A stretch of DNA of 64,000 nucleotides from NCBI RefSeq assembly GCF_013403565.1, contig NZ_CP058627.1, forward strand, positions 3,472,001-3,536,000, in the 5' to 3' direction. The stretch comes from Chitinibacter bivalviorum (GTDB lineage Bacteria > Pseudomonadota > Gammaproteobacteria > Burkholderiales > Chitinibacteraceae). The translations under genes and the position numbers were made by a program. The notes below the pieces were generated by a model that saw only the letters and a program-made list of their open reading frames with translations, was not told the DNA's origin and did no database searches. Positions 9,551-18,312 of this stretch are shown one piece after another; the stretch's first letter is position 1, and every line of letters begins with the position of its first letter.

Positions 9551-10978
9551 GTGCTTAATAGTGTATCTGACCGCAATGGTTTTTTCTCGCGTCAAAATGG
9601 CGTTGGGGCGATTTATGGTCAAAATACAGCGACCCCTTCTGCTGGCCTGTCGAGCGATGATATTTATCGCATTGGGTCGATGAGTGCGATTAATCGCGTC
9701 GGCGGTTCCAATTTGCAACTGAGCAATTTGAATGCTATCAGTGCCGCCCCCAACGAATTCCTGCAAAAACGCTTCAGCAGCTCAACGGTAACCTTATCCG
9801 CGCCAGCGCAGGTGCAATCGTCGTTATCTACATTGGATACGACGCTTAAATCATTCTCCCTTCCTGCAGTGCGCAATCCACTTAAAACAAGCCAATCGCA
9901 GGCTGAAATCGCAACTGCCAAAGCGCTGTCAGGTGGGGATGCGCTCGCCGCACAGACGATTGAGGTTAAGCAGTTGGCCCAAGGGCAAATTAGTCAGACT
10001 AAGGCCTTAGCCAGTAAGGATGATCTTTTGGGGAAAGGGAGTTTGACAATCCGTTTTGGCGCGATCAATGATCAGCTCAATCAAGCTCAGGGTGGTAAAA
10101 CGCTGCAAGTACAAATCGACTCGACCGAGACCTTGGGTGATCTTGCGCGAAAAATCGAAAACGCCCAGCCCAGCCTCAGGGCTGCGGTGGTCGTAGATAC
10201 GCAGGGCGCGCGTTTGCAATTAGAAAATACCAACACGGGTGCGGAGCAAGCCTTCACCCTGATCGCGCAGGAAGATAGTGGTGGGACAAGTACCAATTTG
10301 TCGCGCTTGTCGCTCGACGCTGCTGCGGCGACGTCGGGTTTGCGTGTGGCGCTAGATGCCAAGGTCAGTATTGCTGGGCGTGAAGTGCAAAGCGCGAGTA
10401 ATACGTTGAGTGACACTGCAAGTAATGTGCAACTCGAGCTGAAAAGCGTTGGGCAGGCTAGCATTGGGCTTGAGCGCGATGACAAAGCGCTCGCTGCAAA
10501 TTTTAAGCATCTCATTGCCGGGATCAATGAACTGAAAACGCAGTTGCAGGCGGTTGATGCGGGCCTAGCCAAGAAAACCATTTCTCAGATCGATGAGGTT
10601 TTGAATAAGCTTAGCGTCGGGCAAGGGAATGAGAGCTTGTCACTGAATGCGATTGGAATTACCAGCAGTAATGATGGCAAATTGATCGTAAATGAAACAC
10701 GCTTAAGTCAGCAGGCTTTGGCGCAAGCCGATTCAGTGAATACCTTGTTTAATCGGGCAGTCGATCAGTTGGGGGCGATGACAAGCGCGGGTTTGCAAAC
10801 GACGTCATTTTTGAATAATCCGGCCCAAGTATTGCGCAATAATGCGGGGTTTACTTACCCAAGGTTTGGCGAGGCATCAACGGCCTTACCTCCGCCCGTA
10901 TGGTCAGCAAATAATGCGAATAATTGGCGTAATCAGTATGGCATTTCGCAGTATTTGCAGATTTCGCTTTTACGCTAA
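9551..10978 (+). CDS. FliD-like flagellar hook-associated 2 domain protein
   Basis: 475 residues. The stretch around residues 85-180 (ALAAQTIEVKQLAQGQISQT and the following segment) matches the FliD N-terminal domain that mediates export and capping. The rest, including LQLENTNTGAEQAFTL and the C-terminal helical part, matches FliD_C, shortened and divergent. No signal peptide is visible, as expected for a type III exported flagellar protein. The GTG at 9551 was chosen because TAGGGAGGG lies 9 bases upstream; a GTG at 9515 has no such site. No other flagellar gene is nearby, so it may be an orphan paralogue of the filament cap, or another secreted adhesin-like protein with the FliD fold. Confidence 0.75.
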   Translation: MLNSVSDRNGFFSRQNGVGAIYGQNTATPSAGLSSDDIYRIGSMSAINRVGGSNLQLSNLNAISAAPNEFLQKRFSSSTVTLSAPAQVQSSLSTLDTTLKSFSLPAVRNPLKTSQSQAEIATAKALSGGDALAAQTIEVKQLAQGQISQTKALASKDDLLGKGSLTIRFGAINDQLNQAQGGKTLQVQIDSTETLGDLARKIENAQPSLRAAVVVDTQGARLQLENTNTGAEQAFTLIAQEDSGGTSTNLSRLSLDAAAATSGLRVALDAKVSIAGREVQSASNTLSDTASNVQLELKSVGQASIGLERDDKALAANFKHLIAGINELKTQLQAVDAGLAKKTISQIDEVLNKLSVGQGNESLSLNAIGITSSNDGKLIVNETRLSQQALAQADSVNTLFNRAVDQLGAMTSAGLQTTSFLNNPAQVLRNNAGFTYPRFGEASTALPPPVWSANNANNWRNQYGISQYLQISLLR

Positions 10979-11007
10979 TTGAGATCGTACACAAGAATGA
11001 CGGACAT

Positions 11008-11035
11008 AAAAAAACCCGCTGATGCGGGTTTTTTT
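11008..11035. terminator. Bidirectional intrinsic terminator
   Basis: The stem ACCCGC / GCGGGT with loop TGAT is flanked by A7 and T7. It lies between the convergent FliD-like and fabI genes and can serve both. Confidence 0.92.
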
Positions 11036-11065
11036 ATGAGGGTTGCAACTTCTGAAGTTTACAAC

Positions 11066-11857
11066 TTATTCTGCAGCGGCCAATGCACCTGCGCCGATAA
11101 AGAAGCCTACATCTACATGCAAGATCTCACCGGTCATGCCTGAGCACAAATCTGAGAGCAGGAACGCAGTGACGTTACCTACTTCTTCTTGTGTCACATT
11201 GCGTTTTGCTGGTGTAGCATCTGCAGCGCCTTTAAGCAGTTTGCCAAAGTTCGCAATGCCTGCTGCTGCCAGTGTTTTGATTGGACCCGCAGAAACGCCG
11301 TTAACACGGATTTCTTTGCTGGTGCCCAATGCGGCAGCCATGTAGCGGACATTCGCTTCAAGACTCGCTTTGGCCAGACCCATCACGTTGTAGTTTGGAA
11401 TCGCACGCTCAGCACCGAGGTAAGACATCGTTACCAAGGAAGCACGCTCATTGAGCATAGGGCGCGCTGCTTTTGCTAAAGCGGCAAAGCTGTATGAGCT
11501 AATGTCGTGTGCAATTGCGAAGTTTTCACGCGTCACCGCATCGAGGTAGTCGCCTTTCAAGGCGTCGCGTGGGGCGAAGCCAATCGAGTGAACCAAGCCA
11601 TCAAACGTTGGCCAATGCGCCGCGAGAGCAGGAAACAGCGCGTCAATTTGCTCGTCGCTCGCCACATCACAGGGCAAAACGATGGTCGAATCAAAGTGAG
11701 CAGCTAATTTAGCAACGCGGTCTTTCAAATCTTCACTGACATAGGTGAACGCCAATTCTGCACCTTCACGGTGGCAGGCTTGAGCAATACCATAAGCAAT
11801 CGAGCGATCCGACAGCAGGCCAGTAATCAAAATCTTCTTATTAGCGAGAAACCCCAT
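11066..11857 (-). CDS. fabI: Enoyl-[acyl-carrier-protein] reductase [NADH]
   Basis: 263 residues, a classic FabI-type short-chain dehydrogenase that performs the last reduction of each fatty-acid elongation cycle. Visible residues match E. coli FabI numbering exactly: Tyr146, Tyr156 and Lys163 (MSYLGAE and NYNVMGLAK), with the cofactor loop [15 protein letters not shown] near the N-terminus and [10 protein letters not shown] in the substrate loop region. The start [13 protein letters not shown] is the family start. It is transcribed as the last gene on this strand before the shared terminator; ygfZ lies 49 bases upstream on the same strand. Confidence 0.97.
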   Translation of the reverse strand: MGFLANKKILITGLLSDRSIAYGIAQACHREGAELAFTYVSEDLKDRVAKLAAHFDSTIVLPCDVASDEQIDALFPALAAHWPTFDGLVHSIGFAPRDALKGDYLDAVTRENFAIAHDISSYSFAALAKAARPMLNERASLVTMSYLGAERAIPNYNVMGLAKASLEANVRYMAAALGTSKEIRVNGVSAGPIKTLAAAGIANFGKLLKGAADATPAKRNVTQEEVGNVTAFLLSDLCSGMTGEILHVDVGFFIGAGALAAAE

Positions 11858-11906
11858 GGGGCACAGTCCTCGAATATAAACAATCGGGCGATTATAAGCT
11901 TAAAAA

Positions 11907-12920
11907 TCAATTCATGGCATAGGGCAGTGCTAAGTTGTGCAGCAAGGGGCCATTTACATCACCTAAATGCAGCCCATGTTCCAGGCTGGCAATCTGCGCC
12001 ACCACCAGTAATTCCATGCCGCCTTGCGGTGCTGGTGCTGCCAGCATGATTTTGCCGCTGGCTTGACCGTTCATTTCCGGGCTAAAAACATCGTCTCCAG
12101 CTTTGGCGTCGGTTGAATCGACGTGCATTCGATAGGTGCGACGTTTGAGTTTACCCAGGTACTGAGTTCTGGCGACAATCTCTTGGCCGGGATAGCAGCC
12201 TTTGGTGAAGCTAATGCCGCCGATGAGCTCCAGATTGGCCATTTGCGGTACAAATTCTTCCTGTGTTGCCGCGGTAATCCACGGCGCGCCAGCTTGGATC
12301 TCGCCCAGCCACCAGCATGATGCACCGGCTGGCGTAGCGCCAAGTGCGACCAGTTGTTGCCACACGGCTGCTGCCATTTCTTGCGGGAGTAAAATTTGAT
12401 AGCGAGCGTTGGCTAAACCAATGATTTGAATTTGATCTTGTGTAATTACGCTCATTTCGCTGGGTATGTTGCCAAAAGCTTTTTCAATAATGGATTTGGC
12501 GTGGATACCTGCAAGTCCGATCAGTGCGAGTTCGGGGTTGGCATCGCAGGCCTTGGTTTTACTGCGCATAATAAACATCGCTAAGCGTTTTTGAATCGCA
12601 GCTTGAATCTCGCTGGCGACTTGCAATAAATAATCATCGCCGCGACGGATGACCAAAAAACTCGCCTGCATCCGACCTTTCGGAGTTGAGTAGCTAGAGT
12701 ATTGCACCGCATCGCTGGCAAGCGCGCGAATGTCGCTCGATAACTGGCCTTGCAAAAAGGCTTGGGTTTCTTCGCCACTAAAACGGATTAAGCCAAATTG
12801 AGTCAGTGGGATGAGCGCGGCGTTATCTGCATAAGCTTGAAGCTCGGTTTGAGGGTTGCCAAATGAAATGACTGCGCCAGTGTCAGACAAACTGGCGCCA
12901 ATAGAATCAAGCCAAGACAT
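11907..12920 (-). CDS. ygfZ: YgfZ/GcvT folate-binding protein
   Basis: 337 residues with the family fingerprint KGCYPGQEIVAR (about 222-233), the cysteine-containing motif needed by YgfZ proteins. These are tetrahydrofolate-binding proteins related to the glycine-cleavage T-protein that help make or repair iron-sulfur cluster enzymes such as MiaB. The N-terminal part FGLIRFSGEETQAFLQGQLS is also typical. It is located between an AsmA-like gene and fabI, all on the minus strand, with a weak hairpin separating it from the AsmA-like gene. Confidence 0.93.
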   Translation of the reverse strand: MSWLDSIGASLSDTGAVISFGNPQTELQAYADNAALIPLTQFGLIRFSGEETQAFLQGQLSSDIRALASDAVQYSSYSTPKGRMQASFLVIRRGDDYLLQVASEIQAAIQKRLAMFIMRSKTKACDANPELALIGLAGIHAKSIIEKAFGNIPSEMSVITQDQIQIIGLANARYQILLPQEMAAAVWQQLVALGATPAGASCWWLGEIQAGAPWITAATQEEFVPQMANLELIGGISFTKGCYPGQEIVARTQYLGKLKRRTYRMHVDSTDAKAGDDVFSPEMNGQASGKIMLAAPAPQGGMELLVVAQIASLEHGLHLGDVNGPLLHNLALPYAMN

Positions 12921-12961
12921 GGGTGCTTTCCTGAGGGGATCAAATTAAATTGAATATTAAC

Positions 12962-12982
12962 ACGCCCCGACTTGCGGGGCGT
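12962..12982 (-). terminator. Possible weak terminator
   Basis: Perfect stem ACGCCCCG / CGGGGCGT with a 5-base loop, just beyond the AsmA-like stop codon. The U tract on the minus strand is poor (GTTAATATT), so termination may be incomplete. Confidence 0.5.
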
Positions 12983-12993
12983 TGGGGGGAGGG

Positions 12994-14274
12994 TTATTGC
13001 GGTACGGCTTCCGTGTGCGCTTCAGGTTTGTCTTCGACTGGCGTGGGCGCTTCGGATGACGGGCGGTAAGAGCCACCGCTGCGCAACTCTGGTGAGTCGA
13101 GCGAGCCAGCCACTTTGAGTTGGTTGCTGACTACGACTGCGCCTGCTGCCAGTTGAGAGGCGATGTTGCCAGACAGCGTGTTATCGCGAATCAGAATCTC
13201 GCCGCGTGAGCGAAGCTTGCCTGCATCAAGGGCAAGCGCGCGGAATTGCACGATTTTGCCATTGATGTTGATGCCGCCAGCCAATGTATTGAAGTTGGTT
13301 TGCCCGCCACGATTCTGAACCGTTGGGCTTTGCGATTTGAGCGGAGTCACTAGGTCAAAGTTGCTCAACATCCCATCTTGTAAGATAAATCGGCCGACAA
13401 TTTGAGGTTGCTTGAAGAGAGTGTTGTAGTCAGTGCCTTGATAACGGAAAGTGGCATCTGCATTCATGCGGCCACTGGCGCGGGTGATAGAGCTAAAGAC
13501 TTTGATTAACGGCTCAGCTTGAATGTTCTTGCCAAATAATTGGCCAGTTAAATTCCAACCCTGATTCCAATTTAATTGCGCATTGCCCGTGACTAAGCCG
13601 CCGTAAAGATCTGCGCGGATGTCTGAGATATTGATGCCGTCAGCGTTGGCAGTGCCAATCAGTTTTAAGAATTCAAATTGAATAGGGTGGCCCAGCGGTG
13701 AGGCCCAGCCTTTGGCATTAAATTGAACTTTAAACGTGCCCCCATCTGACGGTTGTACTTGTAACTCAGCTCGACCTTGATCACTCGTGACTAACAGGTC
13801 ATCAATATTGCCGTCGGCTTTGAATCGCAATTGCCCATCGACGGGGCCGATTGTCCCTTTTTCGAGTTTTACGGAGACTTGAGACAAATTAAGTCGATCA
13901 ATTTTGACCGCGCCGCCTTGGTTAGGGTGTAGCCGATTTGGTATATCTAAGGCAAATGAGCGCGAAAAATCGCCCTGACTTAGTGTGATATCGCGCAGGT
14001 GCTCACCCAAATTAAGTATATTGTGAGCGGTTACTGGAATATTGATGGCGCCGATGTGCGCGGTTTCAGGTGAATCGAGCACTACATTGTGAAAGGTGAA
14101 AACTGGGGCAGGGCTGTAACTAAAGCTAATATCGCCTATGCTCGCTTTGGTATTTGAAAGCACAGAAAGCTTTGATTCCAAATCGCTTTTGAATAAGCCA
14201 TAAGGAAAAATTAGGGGGGCCGCGGCAATGATACCGCCAGTGGCGAGAAGGCCAATCAATAAGTTTTTAGACAT
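12994..14274 (-). CDS. AsmA-family outer-membrane assembly-like protein
   Basis: 426 residues with a single N-terminal membrane anchor (MSKNLLIGLLATGGIIAAAP) and a long periplasmic beta-rich body. The C-terminal part (FILQDGMLSNFDLVTPL, GGININGKIVQFRALAL, GSLDSPELRSG) is typical of AsmA-like proteins, which are linked to phospholipid transport and outer-membrane homeostasis. The ATG at 14274 was chosen because the reading frame upstream of it runs antisense through two tRNA genes, which cannot be protein coding. The C-terminus is Pro/Glu/Thr rich. Confidence 0.85.
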   Translation of the reverse strand: MSKNLLIGLLATGGIIAAAPLIFPYGLFKSDLESKLSVLSNTKASIGDISFSYSPAPVFTFHNVVLDSPETAHIGAINIPVTAHNILNLGEHLRDITLSQGDFSRSFALDIPNRLHPNQGGAVKIDRLNLSQVSVKLEKGTIGPVDGQLRFKADGNIDDLLVTSDQGRAELQVQPSDGGTFKVQFNAKGWASPLGHPIQFEFLKLIGTANADGINISDIRADLYGGLVTGNAQLNWNQGWNLTGQLFGKNIQAEPLIKVFSSITRASGRMNADATFRYQGTDYNTLFKQPQIVGRFILQDGMLSNFDLVTPLKSQSPTVQNRGGQTNFNTLAGGININGKIVQFRALALDAGKLRSRGEILIRDNTLSGNIASQLAAGAVVVSNQLKVAGSLDSPELRSGGSYRPSSEAPTPVEDKPEAHTEAVPQ

Positions 14275-14311
14275 TGTTTTCGTTTTCGTCGATAAATTTA
14301 TACGGTTTTTC

Positions 14312-14340
14312 TTGACTGCAACGCTCGGGGTGACTATTAT
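14312..14340 (+). promoter_or_regulatory. Strong sigma-70 promoter for tRNA-Asn genes
   Basis: TTGACT (14312-14317), a 17-base spacer, and TATTAT (14335-14340), followed by the GC-rich discriminator ACGCCCC just before the first tRNA. A GC-rich discriminator is the hallmark of stringently controlled stable-RNA promoters. Confidence 0.75.
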
Positions 14341-14355
14341 ACGCCCCATACCGAT

Positions 14356-14431
14356 TCCCCGATAGCTCAGTCGGTAGAGCAACGGACTGTTAATCCGTGT
14401 GTCCCTGGTTCGAGCCCAGGTCGGGGAGCCA
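14356..14431 (+). tRNA. tRNA-Asn (anticodon GTT), copy 1
   Basis: A 76-base cloverleaf with encoded CCA end. Acceptor stem TCCCCGA pairs with TCGGGGA, the D arm includes AGCTCAGTCGGTAGAGC, the anticodon stem ACGGA / TCCGT encloses GTT, and the T arm is CTGGTTCGAGCCCAG. Discriminator base is G. Confidence 0.97.
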
Positions 14432-14487
14432 AATAATACCGATTTAAGTTGGTTTGCTAACTTAAACGACTTGATTGAAAGATCAAT

Positions 14488-14563
14488 TCCTCGATAGCTC
14501 AGTCGGTAGAGCAACGGACTGTTAATCCGTGTGTCCCTGGTTCGAGCCCAGGTCGAGGAGCCA
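14488..14563 (+). tRNA. tRNA-Asn (anticodon GTT), copy 2
   Basis: The body is identical to copy 1 except for a paired change in the acceptor stem: TCCTCGA / TCGAGGA, so C4-G69 becomes U4-A69. It is separated by 56 bases from copy 1 and followed directly by a terminator, suggesting a two-tRNA transcript. Confidence 0.97.
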
Positions 14564-14566
14564 AAT

Positions 14567-14597
14567 AAAAGGGCTAGCTTATAAGCTAGCCCTTTTT
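14567..14597 (+). terminator. Intrinsic terminator of the tRNA-Asn pair
   Basis: Stem GGGCTAGCTTA / TAAGCTAGCCC (tight or no loop) followed by TTTTT and preceded by AAAA, 3 bases after the second tRNA. Confidence 0.92.
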
Positions 14598-14685
14598 CTT
14601 TGTCGCTGCAAATCTAATCTTCTTGATGCTAGGCGCATGTCGCGATTATGCTAAACGGTATATTCCCGTTTTGTTGGAGTCGCGT

Positions 14686-15243
14686 ATGTCAGAGCCTAGC
14701 TCTCCTGCCCCATCACCTGAAGTTCATCCTGCTCCTGCACCAGTTAGCTTTTTGCAGCGCTATCGCCTGCATTTGGCGGGCGCAGGTGTTTTGCTATTGG
14801 TGGTTTTCTTTTTGCTCATCGGCATTGCCATTGGCATGGCAAAGAAAAATTTCGAAAAGAAATTTTATCTCACTCAGATTGAGAAGCTAAAAGATAGCTT
14901 GGCACAGGCCGTCGATCACCGTGAAGAAATGCAAAAAGAAATCACTGACCTCAAAATCGATTTGCGTGCCAAAAAAGATCATGTGAGTGAGCTTGATGAA
15001 AAAATCGAAAAACTCGAGGCCAAGCTCAAAAAGTCAGGTGGTGAGGTAGAGCCAGCAACCTCTACGCATGGTGCGAATGTTGCCAGCACAGCTGCTGTTG
15101 CAAGTTCAGGCGATCAAGGCGTAGATTATGTGCGTTTGAAAGCGGGCGATTGTGTTGTCGATAGTGGCGCCGCCGCTAATACGGCGAGCAAATGGCGGGA
15201 ATGTTTAAAGAACGCGAAAAAAACGCCAGAGACAAAACATTAG
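14686..15243 (+). CDS. Membrane-anchored coiled-coil protein, function unknown
   Basis: 185 residues: a Pro-rich cytoplasmic N-terminus, one transmembrane helix at about 29-50 (LAGAGVLLLVVFFLLIGIAI), then a charged coiled coil (about 55-120, heptad-rich LKDSLAQAVDHREEMQKEI) and an Ala/Ser-rich tail with two cysteines. It is not recognised as a named family. The ATG at 14686 is supported by GGAG six bases upstream; an upstream in-frame ATG at 14623 lacks a site. It lies between the tRNAs and the convergent HD-GYP sensor gene. Confidence 0.8.
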   Translation: MSEPSSPAPSPEVHPAPAPVSFLQRYRLHLAGAGVLLLVVFFLLIGIAIGMAKKNFEKKFYLTQIEKLKDSLAQAVDHREEMQKEITDLKIDLRAKKDHVSELDEKIEKLEAKLKKSGGEVEPATSTHGANVASTAAVASSGDQGVDYVRLKAGDCVVDSGAAANTASKWRECLKNAKKTPETKH

Positions 15244-15271
15244 TTGTGCTCTGGCGTTGCAGTTCGGCCGT

Positions 15272-18190
15272 CTAGCTGAGGTAGGGGCTGATATCAAATT
15301 CGTCGATTTGCTCTGGTTTCATATAACGCTGCGCATATTCGCGATAAATGCCTGAACGTAAGAAGAGCGCGAATAAATCGGCATCAATATGCTGATCTTT
15401 GCGCATAAAGCCCATAATTTTGATCGCCTCGGAGAGTGTTTTCCCTTTTTTATAAGGGCGATCAACCGCGGTGAGCGCTTCAAAAATATCGGCGATCGCC
15501 ATCATGCGGGCGGGCAGGCTCATTTCATCGCGTTTCAGGCGTTTAGGATAGCCAGTGCCATCCATTTTCTCGTGATGACCTCCCGCTATCTCGGGTACCC
15601 GAGCGAGGTGGCGTGGGAAGGGCAGTTTTTCCAGCATGATAATGGTCTGGATAATGTGCTCATTGATTTTGTAGCGTTCCTCTTCAGATAGTGTGCCGCG
15701 CCCTACACTCAGGTTATACATTTCTCCGCGATTATATAAATACTCCGGCACATTCACCTTAAAGCCCCATGGATTATCCTCTGGCAATTGTTCGCGAGCT
15801 GTTCGGGTAAATAAATGTTCCGGTTTGTCTGACAGCAGCGGCTCGGTGGCTGGGAGAGTGGCCTCGGGGGCTCGCGCTTTGCGTTCTTTCTCTTCGTGTG
15901 AAATCCCGATTCGATCCGATAGCGTGCGCTGCCAAGTGCGTGCAGCAATTTGTTTGAGGCGATCGACTTTTTCGGGGGCCATAAACTCGCCGCCTTCATT
16001 GCAAGTGGCTATAAAGGCGTAATCATCATCCAGTTGTGTGATGGTTTCCTCTAATTGGGCTTCGAGTGCACTTCGATCGCCGCCGCTAGCGACTTGTTGC
16101 CAGTAATTAATTTGCGCATCGCGTTTCAATACTTCAAAACGCATCCGGACTTCATGAATTCGGTCGTACAGCGTTTCCAGTTTGGTCGCCTTGTCGACGA
16201 CATATTCAGGCGTCGTGACCTTGCCGCAATCGTGTAGCCAAGCCGCGATATGAAGTTGCTCCCATTCACCTTCGCTGAGCTGGAAGTCGGCATAGGGGCC
16301 ATCCTGTTCGGCGCATGCAGCGCGAGCCAGCATCTTGGTTAGTTCAGGGACGCGCTGGCAGTGGCCGCCGGTGTACGGGCTTTTTGCGTCAATAGCGCCA
16401 GCAATAAGTTGGATAAAGGCCTCGAGCAAGGTTTTCTGCTCTTGAATCAGGCGTTGGTTTTCAATCGCCACCGCAGCATTGCCTGAAATGGCTTCAATGA
16501 GCGCCTGCCGACCGGGGTCAACCTTATTGGTGCGCAATAGCATCACAATGACGCCAACCAAAGTTTGGTTGCGATCTTTAAGCGGCAGTGTAATGGTGGT
16601 CATTGCCTCAGTAATCGAGGGTTGGCTGCCAAATAGGTTATGCAGTTGCTCAAGACTTAGCTGGTCAATGATGGTACCTCGCTGGGCAGAGCGGGCAATA
16701 ATACTGTCGCTGTTATCGAGTTGGATTAAAGGCCGCTTGCTTAGATCTAGCGCGGTTTTGTTGAGTAGACCATGGCTGGCTTTTAATGATTGTGTATTGG
16801 GTTCTGGTAGGTAAATGACACCGCCTTGCGCCCCGGCGATATCCGATAACTCGTTAAGTACCCGTGCTAATAGCCGCTCAAAATTGGTTTCGGAAGCCAG
16901 GCTGGTCGACATATCCAGAAACGAGTGGATGGTGGACTTCATATTGCCCATCGCATTGGCGAGCTGAAGGACTTCGGTAATATGTGATTTCACCTCGATA
17001 GGTGATTCGAAATCAAATTGCTCGATTTTTCGCGCCTCATCGGTGAGGCTTTTTAATGGTTTTGAAGCCATGCGCGAAAATTTCAGGGCCGCAAATAGCC
17101 CGATGAGCAGTAAAAGACCAAAAATCAGCATAGCCTGATTACGCGATGCAGTGACTTTCGCTAGTAATTCAACTTGGGGTGATGCGATCAGCAGGCGCAA
17201 TGGTTGGCCGCCAGGGATGTCTATATTGGCGACATAACCTTGCCATTGCTCATCGGTGGCGCTGAATGTGCCAGGGTGTTGGCTGTATTGCGCGGCCTTG
17301 CTCAGTAGAATTTGCAAAACTGGGGCATCTTGATTGATGAGTTTGGGTAAGCCCATGCTCCCATCCGGACGGGCGATTAGTTTTGGGACACGGCTGTCAG
17401 ATGTGCCACGCTGCCAGCAGAGAACTTCTTCCTGTAAGTTGATAAGGGCAATGCGGCTGTTAGGGGTGATGGTTTGTCGTAATGCTTGCTGGATGCGGCT
17501 CATCACAATGTCCATTGCCACGACGGCATCTTCGCCTGCTGCTTTTTTCGAGTAGCTCACGCCGACTTGTTCGCTGGTCGCGAAATAATACGGGTCGCTG
17601 GCGATGGCGCTGTCGGGAGAGTTAAACCCTGCGCTGTACCAAGGGCGGGTGCGGGGGTCGAATTTATAATTGGGGTCGATGCGCCGCCCTAGCTCTTTGA
17701 GTTGGGCATCGTAATACAGGTATTCCCCCTGCATTGTTTGGTCAATCAGGCTGACGCTTTGTACTACCCAGCGGGTGTTGGCGGGTGGGTTGAGTCGGGT
17801 GCGAAGTATTTTGTTTTCTTGCCATTTACGCACCATAAAAAATTCGCCATTTCTATACCCTACATAGGTAGATGTTGCCGATTCAATGCTGCTAAGCGCT
17901 GTGGTGATATACCTTAGGCTGTCCAAGCGTTCATTCAGTGTTTTGGCTTTGATGATTCGCTGATGGGCGAAAATATCGACAAAGGTCTTGGTGGGTTGGT
18001 ACACGCTGGCGACACTGGATGCCGTCATTTTGCTGATCATCTCAAAGCGCTGATTTGTCGCTTCTAAGGCATCTTTATTCATGCGCTCAAAGAGCACGAT
18101 GCCGATCAGTAATGAAAAGGCCAGCATAAGCCCCGTAAACAGGTAGGAGATATGCACATGTAATGGGATGTTTTTGTTGCTGAACGGCAT
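15272..18190 (-). CDS. Membrane sensor HD-GYP phosphodiesterase (Cache-HAMP-GAF)
   Basis: 972 residues. Order: transmembrane helix (about 12-34), periplasmic Cache-like sensory region (about 35-345), second helix (about 350-370, NQAMLIFGLLLLIGLFAAL), HAMP, GAF domain (about 435-590), then HD-GYP. Metal and signature residues are present: HCQRVPEL, AAWLHDCGKVTTP and HHEKMDGTGYPKRL. The distance between HD and HHE is about 220 residues, against about 55 in the other HD-GYP protein here, so a 150-residue insertion rich in charged residues splits the catalytic domain. Predicted role: a cyclic-di-GMP phosphodiesterase responding to an extracytoplasmic ligand. Confidence 0.92.
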   Translation of the reverse strand: MPFSNKNIPLHVHISYLFTGLMLAFSLLIGIVLFERMNKDALEATNQRFEMISKMTASSVASVYQPTKTFVDIFAHQRIIKAKTLNERLDSLRYITTALSSIESATSTYVGYRNGEFFMVRKWQENKILRTRLNPPANTRWVVQSVSLIDQTMQGEYLYYDAQLKELGRRIDPNYKFDPRTRPWYSAGFNSPDSAIASDPYYFATSEQVGVSYSKKAAGEDAVVAMDIVMSRIQQALRQTITPNSRIALINLQEEVLCWQRGTSDSRVPKLIARPDGSMGLPKLINQDAPVLQILLSKAAQYSQHPGTFSATDEQWQGYVANIDIPGGQPLRLLIASPQVELLAKVTASRNQAMLIFGLLLLIGLFAALKFSRMASKPLKSLTDEARKIEQFDFESPIEVKSHITEVLQLANAMGNMKSTIHSFLDMSTSLASETNFERLLARVLNELSDIAGAQGGVIYLPEPNTQSLKASHGLLNKTALDLSKRPLIQLDNSDSIIARSAQRGTIIDQLSLEQLHNLFGSQPSITEAMTTITLPLKDRNQTLVGVIVMLLRTNKVDPGRQALIEAISGNAAVAIENQRLIQEQKTLLEAFIQLIAGAIDAKSPYTGGHCQRVPELTKMLARAACAEQDGPYADFQLSEGEWEQLHIAAWLHDCGKVTTPEYVVDKATKLETLYDRIHEVRMRFEVLKRDAQINYWQQVASGGDRSALEAQLEETITQLDDDYAFIATCNEGGEFMAPEKVDRLKQIAARTWQRTLSDRIGISHEEKERKARAPEATLPATEPLLSDKPEHLFTRTAREQLPEDNPWGFKVNVPEYLYNRGEMYNLSVGRGTLSEEERYKINEHIIQTIIMLEKLPFPRHLARVPEIAGGHHEKMDGTGYPKRLKRDEMSLPARMMAIADIFEALTAVDRPYKKGKTLSEAIKIMGFMRKDQHIDADLFALFLRSGIYREYAQRYMKPEQIDEFDISPYLS

Positions 18191-18262
18191 GATGGCGCTC
18201 GCAGTGGATGGTGTTCAATTAGTATAGGGTGAAAGAATGGGGTTTTCCGTGAGAAATAATCG

Positions 18263-18293
18263 AAAAAAAGCCCGCATAATTGCGGGCTTTCTT
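18263..18293 (-). terminator. Intrinsic terminator downstream of the aminotransferase
   Basis: Stem GCCCGCA / TGCGGGC with loop TAAT; on the minus strand it is followed by a run of seven T. It separates the aminotransferase gene from the HD-GYP sensor gene. Confidence 0.88.
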
Positions 18294-18312
18294 GGCAAGT
18301 GAATTGTACTGC

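Noticed and set aside
14275..14514. Open frame extending the AsmA-like protein upstream by 80 codons
   Set aside because: It is the antisense translation of the two tRNA-Asn genes and the tRNA promoter, a common artefact; the true start has the membrane anchor directly after it.
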